Origin: Tetragenococcus osmophilus | GTDB taxonomy: Bacteria; Bacillota; Bacilli; Lactobacillales; Enterococcaceae | Direction of reading: 5' to 3' | DNA: 64,000 nt | NCBI RefSeq assembly: GCF_003795125.1 | Contig: NZ_CP027783.1 | Span: 1,426,001 to 1,490,000, forward strand | Shown here: piece after piece, positions 8,927 to 17,096 of the stretch | Layout: each line of letters opens with the position of its first letter | How positions within the stretch are numbered: position 1 is the stretch's first letter | The notes under the pieces: model-generated | What the model was told of the DNA's origin: nothing | What the model saw: only the letters and a program-made list of their open reading frames with translations | Database searches by the model: none | Translations under genes and position numbers: made by a program

Positions 8927-9769
8927 ATGAAGAAAAAAATACAGCAAAGTCAAGAATTTATTCATGCTTATAGTCATTTATTTCAATGTCCCATCTGCCA
9001 TACCGGGATGTGTGCAAGCCAAAAAAGCTTGTATTGTCAAAATCACCACCAGTTTGATTTATCAAAAAAGGGGACACTTTATTTTCTAAATCATCAAATC
9101 AAAACAGAATACCAAAAAGAAATGTTTGAACATCGTAGAAATATGATCCAAAGTGGTATGTATCAACCGCTTTTGGAATTTTTAACTTCCTATTGTGAAA
9201 AAGAACAAATTTTAGATGTAGGTTGTGGTGAAGGAAGTTTTTTACAAGAGATAGCTAAGGAATGCGCTATTCAACCTAGTATCGGATTTGATATATCTAA
9301 AGAAGGCATTTATCTGGCTACGGAAGATCATCACAACATTTTTTGGTGCATAGCTGATCTAACCAATTTACCTTTTAGCGGGCAATCTTTTTCGACGATT
9401 TTGAATATATTTTCTCCATCAAATTACGCTGAATTTTCACGCGTCTTGAAAAAGGGTGGACAGGCTATTAAGGTCGTCCCACAAAGCGGTTATTTACAAG
9501 AATTAAGACAGTCCTTTTACCCTAATGATGTAAATAAACAAAAGTATTCTAATGAACAAGTGGTAGAAAAATTTCAACAGTCCTTTTCTTCTGTTAAGTA
9601 TAAAAGGTTGACTTATACTTATGAGATCCCAAAAGAAAAACATACTTCCTTGTTAGAAATGTCGCCTTTAGAATGGGGCGTTTCTGCTTTTCAAAAAGAA
9701 AAGGTAAAACAAAATCCTCTAGAAAAAGTAACAATTGATCTGGATGTTCTTATTGGAAAAAATGCGTGA
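8927..9769 (+). CDS. 23S rRNA (guanine-N1)-methyltransferase, RlmA type
   Basis: The 280-aa protein has a zinc site formed by C21, C24, C37 and H41, followed by a Rossmann SAM-binding domain with motif LDVGCGEGSF. This arrangement matches RlmA(I)/RlmA(II), which methylate G745 or G748 in helix 35 of 23S rRNA. Gram-positive members usually modify G748. The start was taken at 8927 because AAGGAGAAG precedes it. Confidence 0.88.
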   Translation: MKKKIQQSQEFIHAYSHLFQCPICHTGMCASQKSLYCQNHHQFDLSKKGTLYFLNHQIKTEYQKEMFEHRRNMIQSGMYQPLLEFLTSYCEKEQILDVGCGEGSFLQEIAKECAIQPSIGFDISKEGIYLATEDHHNIFWCIADLTNLPFSGQSFSTILNIFSPSNYAEFSRVLKKGGQAIKVVPQSGYLQELRQSFYPNDVNKQKYSNEQVVEKFQQSFSSVKYKRLTYTYEIPKEKHTSLLEMSPLEWGVSAFQKEKVKQNPLEKVTIDLDVLIGKNA

Positions 9770-9798
9770 AAAAAATATGAATTTTTTGTATGATTTTC

Positions 9799-9827
9799 TT
9801 GCATTCATGTGAGGACTTTGTTATATT
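9799..9827 (+). promoter_or_regulatory. Promoter of a predicted small RNA
   Basis: TTGCAT (9799-9804) and TATATT (9822-9827) are separated by exactly 17 bp. The expected start is about 9834, just before a run of hairpins with no open reading frame. Confidence 0.7.
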
Positions 9828-9833
9828 AGATGC

Positions 9834-9947
9834 AAGTTGCTTTTCATTGGTTTTTATCAGCATCCTGTTCTGATAAAAGTTAGTGAAAAGAACTTCACTA
9901 ACGTAATGGCTCGCAGTGCTAGACACCGAGTTATTACGTTTTTTTTT
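9834..9947 (+). ncRNA. Predicted three-hairpin small RNA or trmL leader
   Basis: A stretch of about 114 nt between rlmA and trmL folds into three consecutive stems. They are TTTTATCAG/CTGATAAAA (9852-9878), GTTAGTGAA/TTCACTAAC (9879-9902) and a 12-pair GC-containing stem (9902-9938) ending in nine Ts. A consensus-like promoter lies directly upstream. It contains no ORF with a ribosome site. I do not recognise a known riboswitch or RNA family. About 95 nt separate the T-run from trmL, which may have its own start, so both a free sRNA and a transcription attenuator are possible. Confidence 0.6.
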
Positions 9948-10042
9948 ATTTTATTTTAGTAAAAATTTTAGCTGCTAAAATAGTATAAGTGCGTTATTAT
10001 AATAGTATTATCATTTTGATGTAAAATAAGAAAAGAGGAATA

Positions 10043-10549
10043 TTGTTGAACCATGTTGCTTTATTTGAACCACTAATCCCGACAAATACCGGGAATATTT
10101 CTAGAACTTGTGCGGCTACAAATACAGCTTTACATTTGATTGAGCCTTTAGGTTTTTCAACAGATGATAAACACTTAAAACGAGCTGGTTTAGATTATTG
10201 GGATAATGTGGATATTACTTATCATAAAAGTTTGGAAGATTTTTTAGCTGTAGTAGGCGACGAGCCCCTACATTTAATCTCTAAGTTTTCGCATAAAATT
10301 TATAGCGAGGAGAACTTCGATGATGGACGCGATCACTATTTTCTTTTTGGCAAAGAGACGACCGGTTTACCAGAAGAATTTATGCGAGAAAACGAAGAAA
10401 AGTGTCTACGTTTGCCCATGAATGATACGCACGTACGCTCATTAAACTTAGCAAACACTGTAGTTACAGTTGTTTATGAAGCTTTACGCCAACAAGGTTA
10501 TCCTAATTTGGAATTGACGCACCACTATTATAACGATAAATTGGATTGA
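10043..10549 (+). CDS. trmL: tRNA (cytidine(34)-2'-O)-methyltransferase TrmL
   Basis: A SPOUT methyltransferase of 168 aa. The N-terminus [19 protein letters not shown] and the C-terminal knot segment [17 protein letters not shown] are diagnostic for TrmL, which 2'-O-methylates wobble position 34 of tRNA-Leu isoacceptors. The start is one of two adjacent TTG codons (10043 or 10046) behind AAGAGGAA; the second is better spaced. It lies just upstream of a phosphoglycerate-mutase-like gene. Confidence 0.93.
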   Translation: MLNHVALFEPLIPTNTGNISRTCAATNTALHLIEPLGFSTDDKHLKRAGLDYWDNVDITYHKSLEDFLAVVGDEPLHLISKFSHKIYSEENFDDGRDHYFLFGKETTGLPEEFMRENEEKCLRLPMNDTHVRSLNLANTVVTVVYEALRQQGYPNLELTHHYYNDKLD

Positions 10550-10575
10550 TTGATAAAAAGGGGGGAGTTCGTAAA

Positions 10576-11205
10576 GTGAAGCTATATTTTACTAGACATG
10601 GTAAAACAGAGTGGAATAAGCAGCATCGTTTCCAAGGAATGAATGGAGACTCACCGCTATTACCTTCAAGTTTTGTTCAAATTCGAGCTCTAGGACGACA
10701 CTTACAAGATGTGCCTTTTGCTGCTGTTTATGCTAGTCCTTCTAAGCGGGCAAAGCAAACGGCTCAAGGAATTGTTAGTCAGTGGGAGCAGTCGGTACCT
10801 ATTTTCTATGATGCCAATTTAAAAGAGATGGGATATGGCAAAATAGAAGGAAAAAGTATTAGTAAAATGCATGAACAGTACCCAAAGACGTTAACAAATA
10901 TGCGACACCGCTTGGATCTTTATGATCCAACTCCCTTCAATGGTGAAACAGTGAGTGCGATGCTTGATCGTATGACGCAGACAATTGTTAATGCTTCTTA
11001 CCATTATGATCGTCCCGTGCTTTTTGTAGGTCATGGGGCTTCAATGACGGCGGCGATTCAATTTTTAGCCGGAAAGAGCTATGCTGAACTACGTGAAATG
11101 GGCGGATTGAAAAATAACAGTCTTTCGATTTTAGAAACAAATGAACAAAAGGAACCTTATGAATTAACCTTGTGGAATGACGTGAGTTTTCTTCCTGCTT
11201 TATAA
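10576..11205 (+). CDS. Histidine phosphatase superfamily protein (phosphoglycerate mutase-like)
   Basis: A 209-aa protein with the phosphohistidine motif RHG at residues 7-9 (FTRHGKTEWN) and the second catalytic histidine in VGHGASMTA. The sequence fits the cofactor-dependent mutase/phosphatase branch, but broad-specificity phosphatases look the same, so the substrate is not assigned. GTG at 10576 was chosen because GGGGGAG precedes it; the frame is open further back into trmL. The gene is followed directly by a palindrome array. Confidence 0.85.
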   Translation: MKLYFTRHGKTEWNKQHRFQGMNGDSPLLPSSFVQIRALGRHLQDVPFAAVYASPSKRAKQTAQGIVSQWEQSVPIFYDANLKEMGYGKIEGKSISKMHEQYPKTLTNMRHRLDLYDPTPFNGETVSAMLDRMTQTIVNASYHYDRPVLFVGHGASMTAAIQFLAGKSYAELREMGGLKNNSLSILETNEQKEPYELTLWNDVSFLPAL

Positions 11206-11271
11206 GTTAATTCAGGGAAAAGCTACTTAAAGTCAGTAGAATGCTTTACTAATGTCTTTAGACTACTAAAG

Positions 11272-11476
11272 TTATGTCCTGAAAATAGACTCAGTACATA
11301 AAGTAAGGTGACCTATGTCCTGAAGGTCAGCTCAGAACATAGCTTTAGTGGAGTTATGTCCTGAAAACCAGAATTTAGTTCAAAAAACGGGTAACTTATG
11401 TCCTGAAATCTAATTCAGGACATAAGTCGAACAAAGTGATGTACTGAGAGTTATTTCAGGACATAGGTCTTTTTTA
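11272..11476 (+). repeat. Tandem array 1 of ~31-bp palindromes with 41-bp period
   Basis: Five units occur with ATG cores at 11274, 11315, 11356, 11398 and 11439, giving steps of 41, 41, 42 and 41 bp. The best unit (11395-11426) is a perfect hairpin, CTTATGTCCTGAA with TTCAGGACATAAG around a 6-nt loop. Units 1, 2 and 5 carry one or a few mismatches, and unit 3 keeps only its left arm. The last arm runs into CTTTTTT at 11469-11475, so the array can also end transcription. Nothing else is seen in 11206-11562 apart from AT-rich sequence. The array is closely related to 43889-44126. Confidence 0.9.
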
Positions 11477-11583
11477 TTTAGTCACTTATTAGCTGTAGCA
11501 TTATTTTCAACTAGAAATAATAGGCTCACTTCATAAGCTAATAAGATAACTATTGTTTATACATGAAAGGAGCGACATGTCCG

Positions 11584-14100
11584 TTGCCAGAAGAATGGTA
11601 TATTATTGGTAAAATCGCGGCAGTTTTTTTTAGAAATCCTAATAATTTTTATAAAGTACTCTTAGTTAAAATTTCGGAAACAAATATGGATTCTACTGCT
11701 AAAGAAATCGTTGTTACGGGTAGTTTTGGTGAGATCCAAGAAGAAGAACTGTACCGTTTTTTTGGAGAGCCCGTCGTTCATCCCAAATATGGTGAACAGT
11801 TTAAAGCTAACGCTTACCAAAAAGAACAACCAACTTCAGAAAATGGGCTTATCTATTATCTTTCAAGTGATAATTTTCCAGGTATTGGAGAAAAAACAGC
11901 AGAAAAAATTGTCGATCTTTTGGGCGAAGATGCTATTGATAAGATCTTGGATGAACCAACGTTGTTAGAACAAATTTCTGGGCTAAATAAAAAAAAGCGA
12001 GAAATGTTAGTAGATACGATACGTTTAAATTACGGCATGGACAAAGCGATCGTGGGTTTAAATCGGTATGGTTTTGGAAGTCAATTAGCGTTTGCTATTT
12101 ATCAGACTTATAAAAACGAAACTTTAGAGATCATCGAAGAAAACCCTTATCAATTGGTGGAAGATATTGAGGGTATCGGTTTTAAAAAGGCGGATAACAT
12201 TGCCGAACAATTGGGGATTGATGCTACTTCTGATAAAAGAATTCGTGCTGCTATTTTACATCAAATCTTGCAACAATCGATGGAAACGGGAAATACTTAT
12301 ATTGCGGCTAAAGAGTTATTAGAGCAAGTTTTACATATGTTAGAAGATAGTCGTCCTGTAGAAATTGATCCAGAAAAAGTTGCTAACGGAGTAATCGAAT
12401 TAGTAGAAGAGGGAAAAATTCAACAAGAAGAAACTAACTTGTTCGAAAATAGCCTATATTTTGCTGAATGGGGAATAGCTTCAAGTATCCAACGCTTATT
12501 ACAACAACAAAAGGAAATCAATTATTCCGAAGAGAAGTTAAATAAAAATCTACGTAAATTGGAAAAACGTTTGGATATTGTTTACGGCGATTCCCAAGAG
12601 GAAGCGATAAAAAAAGCGATACGATCTCCGTTGTTTTTATTAACAGGGGGGCCTGGAACAGGGAAGACCACAGTTATCGATGGTATTGTTCAATTATTTG
12701 CTGAATTAAATGATATCTCTTTAGACCCGAGTCAATACTCAGAAGAAACTTTTCCTGTGTTATTAGCGGCACCTACCGGACGCGCTGCCAAACGTATGAA
12801 TGAGACAACGGGCCTACCTAGTAGTACCATTCATCGTTTATTAGGTTTAAATGGGCGGGAAAACAAGGCAAAAAATACTGACCCTAAGGAACTTGAGGGT
12901 GGGCTTTTAATTGTTGATGAAATGTCCATGGTGGATACTTGGTTGGCCAATACTTTGTTTAAAGCTATTCCTGATAGTATGCAGGTTATTTTTGTAGGCG
13001 ATAAGGATCAACTTCCTTCCGTAGGACCAGGGCAAATTTTGCATGATCTATTGAATATCCCAGATATTCCTCAAAAAGAACTAACCGAAATCTATCGTCA
13101 AGGAGACGGTTCTAGTATTATTTCTTTAGCTCATGAAATAAAAAATGGAGCGTTACCTGAGGATTTCACCCAAAACCAAAACGATCGTTCTTATTTTGCT
13201 TGCCAAGCGCAACAAATTGAGCCTTTAATCTCTAAAGTAGCTACAAAAGCGAAACAAAAAGGCTTTACACCGCAAGATATACAGGTTTTAGCTCCTATGT
13301 ATAAAGGGCCAGCCGGTATTAACGCCTTAAATAAAATGATGCAAGAAATCTTCAATCCGAATGTAGATCAGACAAAAAAGGAAGTTTCATTTAATAATGT
13401 GGTTTATCGTATTGGCGATAAGGTTCTTCAGCTGGTTAATGCCCCTGAAGATAATGTATTTAATGGGGACATGGGAGAAATCACGGGGATCATTTATGCG
13501 AAAGATTCCGAAGACAAAGTGGATGAACTAGTTATTGCTTTTGACGCAAATGAAGTGAAATATAAACGTAATGAATGGAATAAGATCACTTTATCTTATT
13601 GCTGCTCGATTCATAAAGCTCAAGGCAATGAGTTTAAGATGGTTATTTTGCCGATGGTTAACCAGTATTCTAGAATGCTTCAGCGCAATTTATTGTATAC
13701 AGCTGTGACGCGAAGTAAAGAAATGCTAATTTTACTAGGGGAATTGTCTGCTTATCAAAGATGTGTAGAGCAAGTGTCGACTTTACGCTTAACTGCGCTT
13801 AAAGAACGAATTAACGGGATTGATTCGATTTCTCAAGCTATGCGATTAAAAATTTCAACTTACGAAAATGAACAGGAAGAAGCTCCCTTTGAAAAAGAAC
13901 ACAAAGCAGTAAAAAATAGTAAACCTAAGATAGAATCCGACTCAGCTAAAGTGGAGTCTTTTGACTTGTTTGCGCAAGAGACGCCAGCTCCTTCTGGGCC
14001 GATTCAATTAACGCCAGAACTGATACAAAATCATGCGATTGATCCAATGATTGGTATGGGGGAAATATCTCCTTATGATTTTCAAGTAACACAAAAATAA
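11584..14100 (+). CDS. recD2: RecD2-type ATP-dependent DNA helicase
   Basis: A long 5'-3' helicase of about 838 aa, the RecD2 class of bacteria without RecBCD. An N-terminal OB-like region is followed by helix-hairpin-helix repeats (FPGIGEKTAEKIV; IEGIGFKKADNIA). Next come the SF1 motor with Walker A GGPGTGKT near residue 355, VDEMSMVD, and the C-terminal SYCCSIHKAQGNEF and YTAVTRSK motifs. An ATG at 11563 is in frame, but AAGGAG lies downstream of it, so TTG at 11584 is the more likely start. The last 80 residues are a low-complexity acidic tail. Confidence 0.93.
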   Translation: MPEEWYIIGKIAAVFFRNPNNFYKVLLVKISETNMDSTAKEIVVTGSFGEIQEEELYRFFGEPVVHPKYGEQFKANAYQKEQPTSENGLIYYLSSDNFPGIGEKTAEKIVDLLGEDAIDKILDEPTLLEQISGLNKKKREMLVDTIRLNYGMDKAIVGLNRYGFGSQLAFAIYQTYKNETLEIIEENPYQLVEDIEGIGFKKADNIAEQLGIDATSDKRIRAAILHQILQQSMETGNTYIAAKELLEQVLHMLEDSRPVEIDPEKVANGVIELVEEGKIQQEETNLFENSLYFAEWGIASSIQRLLQQQKEINYSEEKLNKNLRKLEKRLDIVYGDSQEEAIKKAIRSPLFLLTGGPGTGKTTVIDGIVQLFAELNDISLDPSQYSEETFPVLLAAPTGRAAKRMNETTGLPSSTIHRLLGLNGRENKAKNTDPKELEGGLLIVDEMSMVDTWLANTLFKAIPDSMQVIFVGDKDQLPSVGPGQILHDLLNIPDIPQKELTEIYRQGDGSSIISLAHEIKNGALPEDFTQNQNDRSYFACQAQQIEPLISKVATKAKQKGFTPQDIQVLAPMYKGPAGINALNKMMQEIFNPNVDQTKKEVSFNNVVYRIGDKVLQLVNAPEDNVFNGDMGEITGIIYAKDSEDKVDELVIAFDANEVKYKRNEWNKITLSYCCSIHKAQGNEFKMVILPMVNQYSRMLQRNLLYTAVTRSKEMLILLGELSAYQRCVEQVSTLRLTALKERINGIDSISQAMRLKISTYENEQEEAPFEKEHKAVKNSKPKIESDSAKVESFDLFAQETPAPSGPIQLTPELIQNHAIDPMIGMGEISPYDFQVTQK

Positions 14101-14156
14101 GGGCTAAAAAAAGACATCCATTAAAGTGATTGCTTTATGGATGCTTTTTTTAGCCC
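14101..14156. terminator. Bidirectional terminator between recD2 and the lipid kinase gene
   Basis: GGGCTAAAAAAAG and CATCCAT pair with ATGGATG and CTTTTTTTAGCCC, interrupted by one bulged base. Runs of A and T inside the stem suit both directions. Confidence 0.85.
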
Positions 14157-14163
14157 ATTATAC

Positions 14164-15123
14164 TTAAAACCAAAAAAGCTGTTTAGTAGAAGAAAAGTGG
14201 AAATCACAAGGTGTTTTAGCAAAATCTTCCCCGTCTTGTTGGATAAACTGCTTTGAAGGCGAGTTGATTTGAATTGTACTAGCTTTAAAACGATGAAAAT
14301 GCTTTGAGTGAGCATGTTTTTTTAATGCAAGCAATAATATTAGGTAGAAAATTTTTCCCATCGATAATTTTTCCACCAGAGTTAAATCAACTTGAGGCTC
14401 ATTAATATCTGCCGCAGGTGAAATATTAACACCTCCGCCAAAATAAGGGTGATTTGTTAGGGTACACAAAAAAGCATGCTTGAAATAATAGGTTTCATCT
14501 TCACATTTGACAGTCACAGGAAAATCTTCCTGTTTAAATAGTGTTTGTAAAACGGCAGGGATATAGGAAAGAAACCCTGCTTTGTATTTATATAATCGTT
14601 GTTTTGTTGTCGAATGATTCGTTGCGTGTACGATAGCGGCATCTAAACCTATGCCAACATTATTTATACACACTTTGCTGTCGTTACTTGTTTGTTCAAA
14701 AACCTTTAATATATTAATTTTGCGTGGCCAGGTGGCTTGTAAAATTTGTTCTAATACCTTTACAGATGGTTGTAAAAGGCCAAGACTTCTAGCAAAATCA
14801 TTTCCTGTTCCTGCGGGAATATAAGCAATAGGAATTTGAGCTGTTAACGAATTAAGCACCTGATGAAGTGTGCCATCGCCCCCAATAACTATTAGTAAAG
14901 GAAACGGTTGTTTTGCTTTCAACTGAGGTTTTGGATTCCAATTTAGTAGGGTAGAGGCAAGCAGTTTATATACAAGTTCTTTTTCATGAAAAGGGAACTG
15001 AGTTTCTAAAACTGTAAAGGCTAAGCGCTTGTACTTCATCGTTGCGATGATCTGCTCCCCGCATTTTTTCCCTTTACCGCCGCCAGCTTTTGGATTAATT
15101 AAAAGATAATAATGAAATTCCAT
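14164..15123 (-). CDS. Diacylglycerol/lipid kinase family protein
   Basis: A 319-aa member of the DagK/YegS family. The nucleotide-binding segments LINPKAGGGKG at the N-terminus and IGGDGTLHQVLN near residue 80 are intact, as is the PAGTGNDFARSLG loop. The family phosphorylates diacylglycerol or related lipids; DgkB and YegS/BmrU-like members cannot be separated with confidence here. It is convergent with recD2 and has its own promoter. Confidence 0.85.
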   Translation of the reverse strand: MEFHYYLLINPKAGGGKGKKCGEQIIATMKYKRLAFTVLETQFPFHEKELVYKLLASTLLNWNPKPQLKAKQPFPLLIVIGGDGTLHQVLNSLTAQIPIAYIPAGTGNDFARSLGLLQPSVKVLEQILQATWPRKINILKVFEQTSNDSKVCINNVGIGLDAAIVHATNHSTTKQRLYKYKAGFLSYIPAVLQTLFKQEDFPVTVKCEDETYYFKHAFLCTLTNHPYFGGGVNISPAADINEPQVDLTLVEKLSMGKIFYLILLLALKKHAHSKHFHRFKASTIQINSPSKQFIQQDGEDFAKTPCDFHFSSTKQLFWF

Positions 15124-15140
15124 AATAGTTCGTCCTTCAT

Positions 15141-15169
15141 TTTATAATTACTAGGATATTTTTTGTTAA
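15141..15169 (-). promoter_or_regulatory. Promoter of the lipid kinase gene
   Basis: On the minus strand TTAACA (15164-15169) and TATAAA (15141-15146) are 17 bp apart. This sits between the upstream RNA terminator and the gene, so the kinase does not need read-through. Confidence 0.55.
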
Positions 15170-15175
15170 AAAAGA

Positions 15176-15426
15176 CAAAAAAATAGAATCCGATGAGAAT
15201 GAGTTTTGAAAAGTTTTTCAAAGTTCTTAGTTAATCATTGTAACATAGAATTGAAGGTTCGTATGTCCACTCCAATTTTATGCTCATACCCTCATCGGAT
15301 TCCTATTCAATTAGTAAGGAGTAACTCAAATTCCCACTTCCTTTTTCGTTCATTTAAGATCACAACAATTCTTTTCTCGCAGCTCCTTTTTCGGCTGCTT
15401 TACTGGGAATTCTTATGTCTCCTTAC
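15176..15426 (-). ncRNA. Predicted ~250-nt structured RNA, promoter with cre-like site
   Basis: The minus strand has a promoter, two large folded domains and a terminator but no plausible gene. Domain 1 (15316-15428) closes with TAAGGAG/CTCCTTA and AATTCCCA/TGGGAATT and holds an inner GCAGC/GCTGC hairpin. Domain 2 pairs CTCATCGGATTC at 15290-15301 with GAATCCGATGAG at 15185-15196 and then runs into seven Ts on the minus strand. A short reading frame MSIKLEWTYEPSILCYND is present but has a poorly spaced ribosome site. I recognise no Rfam family. A regulatory RNA is the best guess. Confidence 0.55.
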
Positions 15427-15432
15427 ACTTAT

Positions 15433-15461
15433 TTTATACCATATTTTTAAATAAAAAGCAA
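15433..15461 (-). promoter_or_regulatory. Promoter of the predicted RNA
   Basis: On the minus strand TTGCTT (15456-15461) and TATAAA (15433-15438) are separated by 17 bp, giving a start near 15426. Confidence 0.6.
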
Positions 15462-15470
15462 GCGCTTTCA
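15457..15470 (-). promoter_or_regulatory. cre-like CcpA operator
   Basis: TGAAAGCGCTTGCT on the minus strand fits the catabolite-responsive element consensus TGWAARCGYTWNCW at every position. It covers the -35 box of the minus-strand promoter, a position expected to repress. It is also upstream of the divergent plus-strand gene at 15553, which it could affect instead. Confidence 0.6.
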
Positions 15471-15500
15471 AATGAAAATTGTGCTTTTTTGGGAAAATAG

Positions 15501-15528
15501 TTACTTTTTTTTAAATTTTTGTTATACT
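15501..15528 (+). promoter_or_regulatory. Promoter of the small membrane protein gene
   Basis: TTACTT (15501-15506), a 16-bp T-rich spacer and TATACT (15523-15528) precede the ribosome site at 15540-15546. Confidence 0.5.
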
Positions 15529-15552
15529 TTTATCGTTAAGAGGAGAGTCGTT

Positions 15553-15816
15553 ATGAAGTATTATCATTTAATTGGTTTTTCTATTATGCTAACCGTCCTT
15601 CAGTTTGTTTTGCAGTCAGTTTTTTATTGGGAAGTTCCTTTAATAATTCAAAAGATCTTTTTAGGATTGCAATCGACACTGCTAGTGGGCTATAGTTTAT
15701 TGTTTTTAATATTTTTGGTGAAAAAAAGCAAAAACAAAGGCAAAAGGGAAAAACAAAATGTAGTACCAATCAAAGAGCACCCCAAAGAAGCGTCTTCGTA
15801 TTCGAAAGCTAGTTAA
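15553..15816 (+). CDS. Hypothetical small membrane protein
   Basis: An 87-aa protein starting MKYYHLIGFSIML behind AGGAGAG. Two hydrophobic stretches (about residues 5-23 and 32-55) look like membrane helices, followed by a basic, lysine-rich cytoplasmic tail (KKSKNKGKREK). The in-frame extension to 15472 lacks a ribosome site. No family is recognised. The tail pattern is common among small Lactobacillales membrane proteins and gives no function. Confidence 0.65.
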   Translation: MKYYHLIGFSIMLTVLQFVLQSVFYWEVPLIIQKIFLGLQSTLLVGYSLLFLIFLVKKSKNKGKREKQNVVPIKEHPKEASSYSKAS

Positions 15817-15850
15817 ATAGTCAAAGGTGTTCTTTATTGTTTTAAAATTT

Positions 15851-15888
15851 CGCAGTTCATCAACCATCCTGCGTAATCAAAACTCGGA
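15851..15888 (+). promoter_or_regulatory. preQ1-I-like riboswitch upstream of queT
   Basis: The leader has a 5-bp stem CGCAG/CTGCG around a 13-nt loop starting TTC, followed by an A-rich tail TAATCAAAACTCGG that runs into the ribosome-site region. This is the layout of class I preQ1 aptamers: stem, C-containing loop, and AAAAC tail pairing back to form a pseudoknot. Sitting just before the queT ribosome site, it would act on translation. The assignment rests on pattern and gene context, not on a covariance search. Confidence 0.6.
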
Positions 15889-15903
15889 GAAAGAAGGATT
15901 TAT

Positions 15904-16392
15904 ATGACAAATAGTAGGGTAAGGGTGATTACCGTTAATGCAATTATTGTAGCATTATACGTGGCTTTAAGTTTTGTTTCCCCTTTATCTTCTGGAGCGA
16001 TTCAATTTCGTTTATCAGAAAGTTTGAACCATCTCGTGGTATTTAACAGAAAAATGCTATGGGGCGTTTTTGGCGGAGTGTTAGTTTTTAACCTCTTATT
16101 TGGTGAAGGCCCGTTGGATGTTGTTTTTGGCGGTGCACAAACGCTGTTAGCTTTATTATTAACTGCTGTACTGGAAAAGAAAGTTCCCAACGTCAAAGCA
16201 CGTTTAGTTTTGAATACTTTATTTTTTACTTTCAGTATGTTCTTAATTGCTTTAATGCTTACATTAACTGCAGAATTGCCTTTTTGGTTTACTTATTTAA
16301 CCACAGCTTTAAGCGAATTGATTATTATGAGTATCTCGGCGCCAGTAATGTATTTTATTAATGAAAAATTGCATTTTGCTAAACAAATATAA
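15904..16392 (+). CDS. queT: Queuosine precursor transporter QueT
   Basis: A 162-aa integral membrane protein of the QueT family (COG4708), the substrate-binding S component of an ECF transporter for preQ1 or related queuosine precursors. Five to six hydrophobic helices are visible, and the FRLSESLNHL and FGGVLVFNLLFGEGPLDVVFGGAQT segments are typical. It needs the shared EcfAA'T module, which is not in this window. The preQ1-like leader supports the assignment. Confidence 0.88.
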   Translation: MTNSRVRVITVNAIIVALYVALSFVSPLSSGAIQFRLSESLNHLVVFNRKMLWGVFGGVLVFNLLFGEGPLDVVFGGAQTLLALLLTAVLEKKVPNVKARLVLNTLFFTFSMFLIALMLTLTAELPFWFTYLTTALSELIIMSISAPVMYFINEKLHFAKQI

Positions 16393-16399
16393 AAAAAAG

Positions 16400-16456
16400 A
16401 AATGGTCACATAAGTTCTTTAGATCCAAGACATCCGAACTTATGCGACCACTTTTT
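16400..16456. terminator. Terminator between queT and the CBS/ACT gene
   Basis: TGGTC and CATAAGTTC pair with GAACTTATG and GACCA, with one internal mismatch, followed by CTTTTT. It serves both convergent genes. Confidence 0.8.
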
Positions 16457-17096
16457 AGTTATAATCTATTAAATTTTCGGTTTCGACAACTTTAAAATCT
16501 TTATCTTCTAAACGATTAATAATTGTTTCTAATGTTTGTTTTGTCGTATTTGATGCTAAAGTAATCAACGTACGACGGATAAATTCGTCTTTGTCAATAT
16601 CAAGGGTAATACAACTTGCGATATTGCTATATTTTGAAATGATTTTTGTCATATTTGCTAGATCCCCTTGTTTGCCAGTAGAAGCGATCGTAAGAACATA
16701 GCTTCCCTTATCGACATTCCAAGACTGCGAAAGCATATTTAATAAGGAACTGTGGGTTAGTATTCCGTAAAAATAGTTGTCTTCGTCAAGAACAGCAATG
16801 TATGGTAATTCTTTAATGGTAAAAAAGACCTGGAAAAAGGAAGAATTCACATGAATAAATTTGGTTGCATTCTTTAATAAGTGAGTTACCGGTAAATTCA
16901 TGTCGCCTTCGTTTGCTTTATGTCGATAAATGTGCATTTTATAGATATTGCCTCGGAAGATTTTATTACTTTCATCTAATATAGGGATACAACGAAAACC
17001 TGAACTTTCCAGAATTTGTAATGCTTCTTCTAAGGTATTATTTTCTGTTACGGTAGTTAAATCTTGTTTTTTATATACCATTGTTTTTAATAGCAT
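16455..17096 (-). CDS. CBS-domain protein with ACT-like C-terminus (CbpA-like)
   Basis: The 213-aa product has a tandem CBS pair (about residues 1-130) and a C-terminal region from GSYVLTIASTGKQGDL that resembles an ACT domain. This CBS plus ACT layout matches Listeria CbpA, a c-di-AMP-binding protein, rather than the shorter CBS-only CbpB/DarB. c-di-AMP binding is inference. GGAGG lies upstream of the ATG. A DarA-type c-di-AMP receptor is also encoded in the window (30931-31263). Confidence 0.75.
   Translation of the reverse strand: MLLKTMVYKKQDLTTVTENNTLEEALQILESSGFRCIPILDESNKIFRGNIYKMHIYRHKANEGDMNLPVTHLLKNATKFIHVNSSFFQVFFTIKELPYIAVLDEDNYFYGILTHSSLLNMLSQSWNVDKGSYVLTIASTGKQGDLANMTKIISKYSNIASCITLDIDKDEFIRRTLITLASNTTKQTLETIINRLEDKDFKVVETENLIDYN

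Noticed and set aside
11563-11620. Frameshift at the recD2 start
   Set aside because: An out-of-frame ATG after AAGGAG gives only 11 codons; an in-frame TTG with the same ribosome site gives a normal RecD2 N-terminus.
15206-15454. 82-aa plus-strand ORF
   Set aside because: It overlaps the predicted structured minus-strand RNA, lacks a ribosome site and looks random; the paired arms explain the sequence better.
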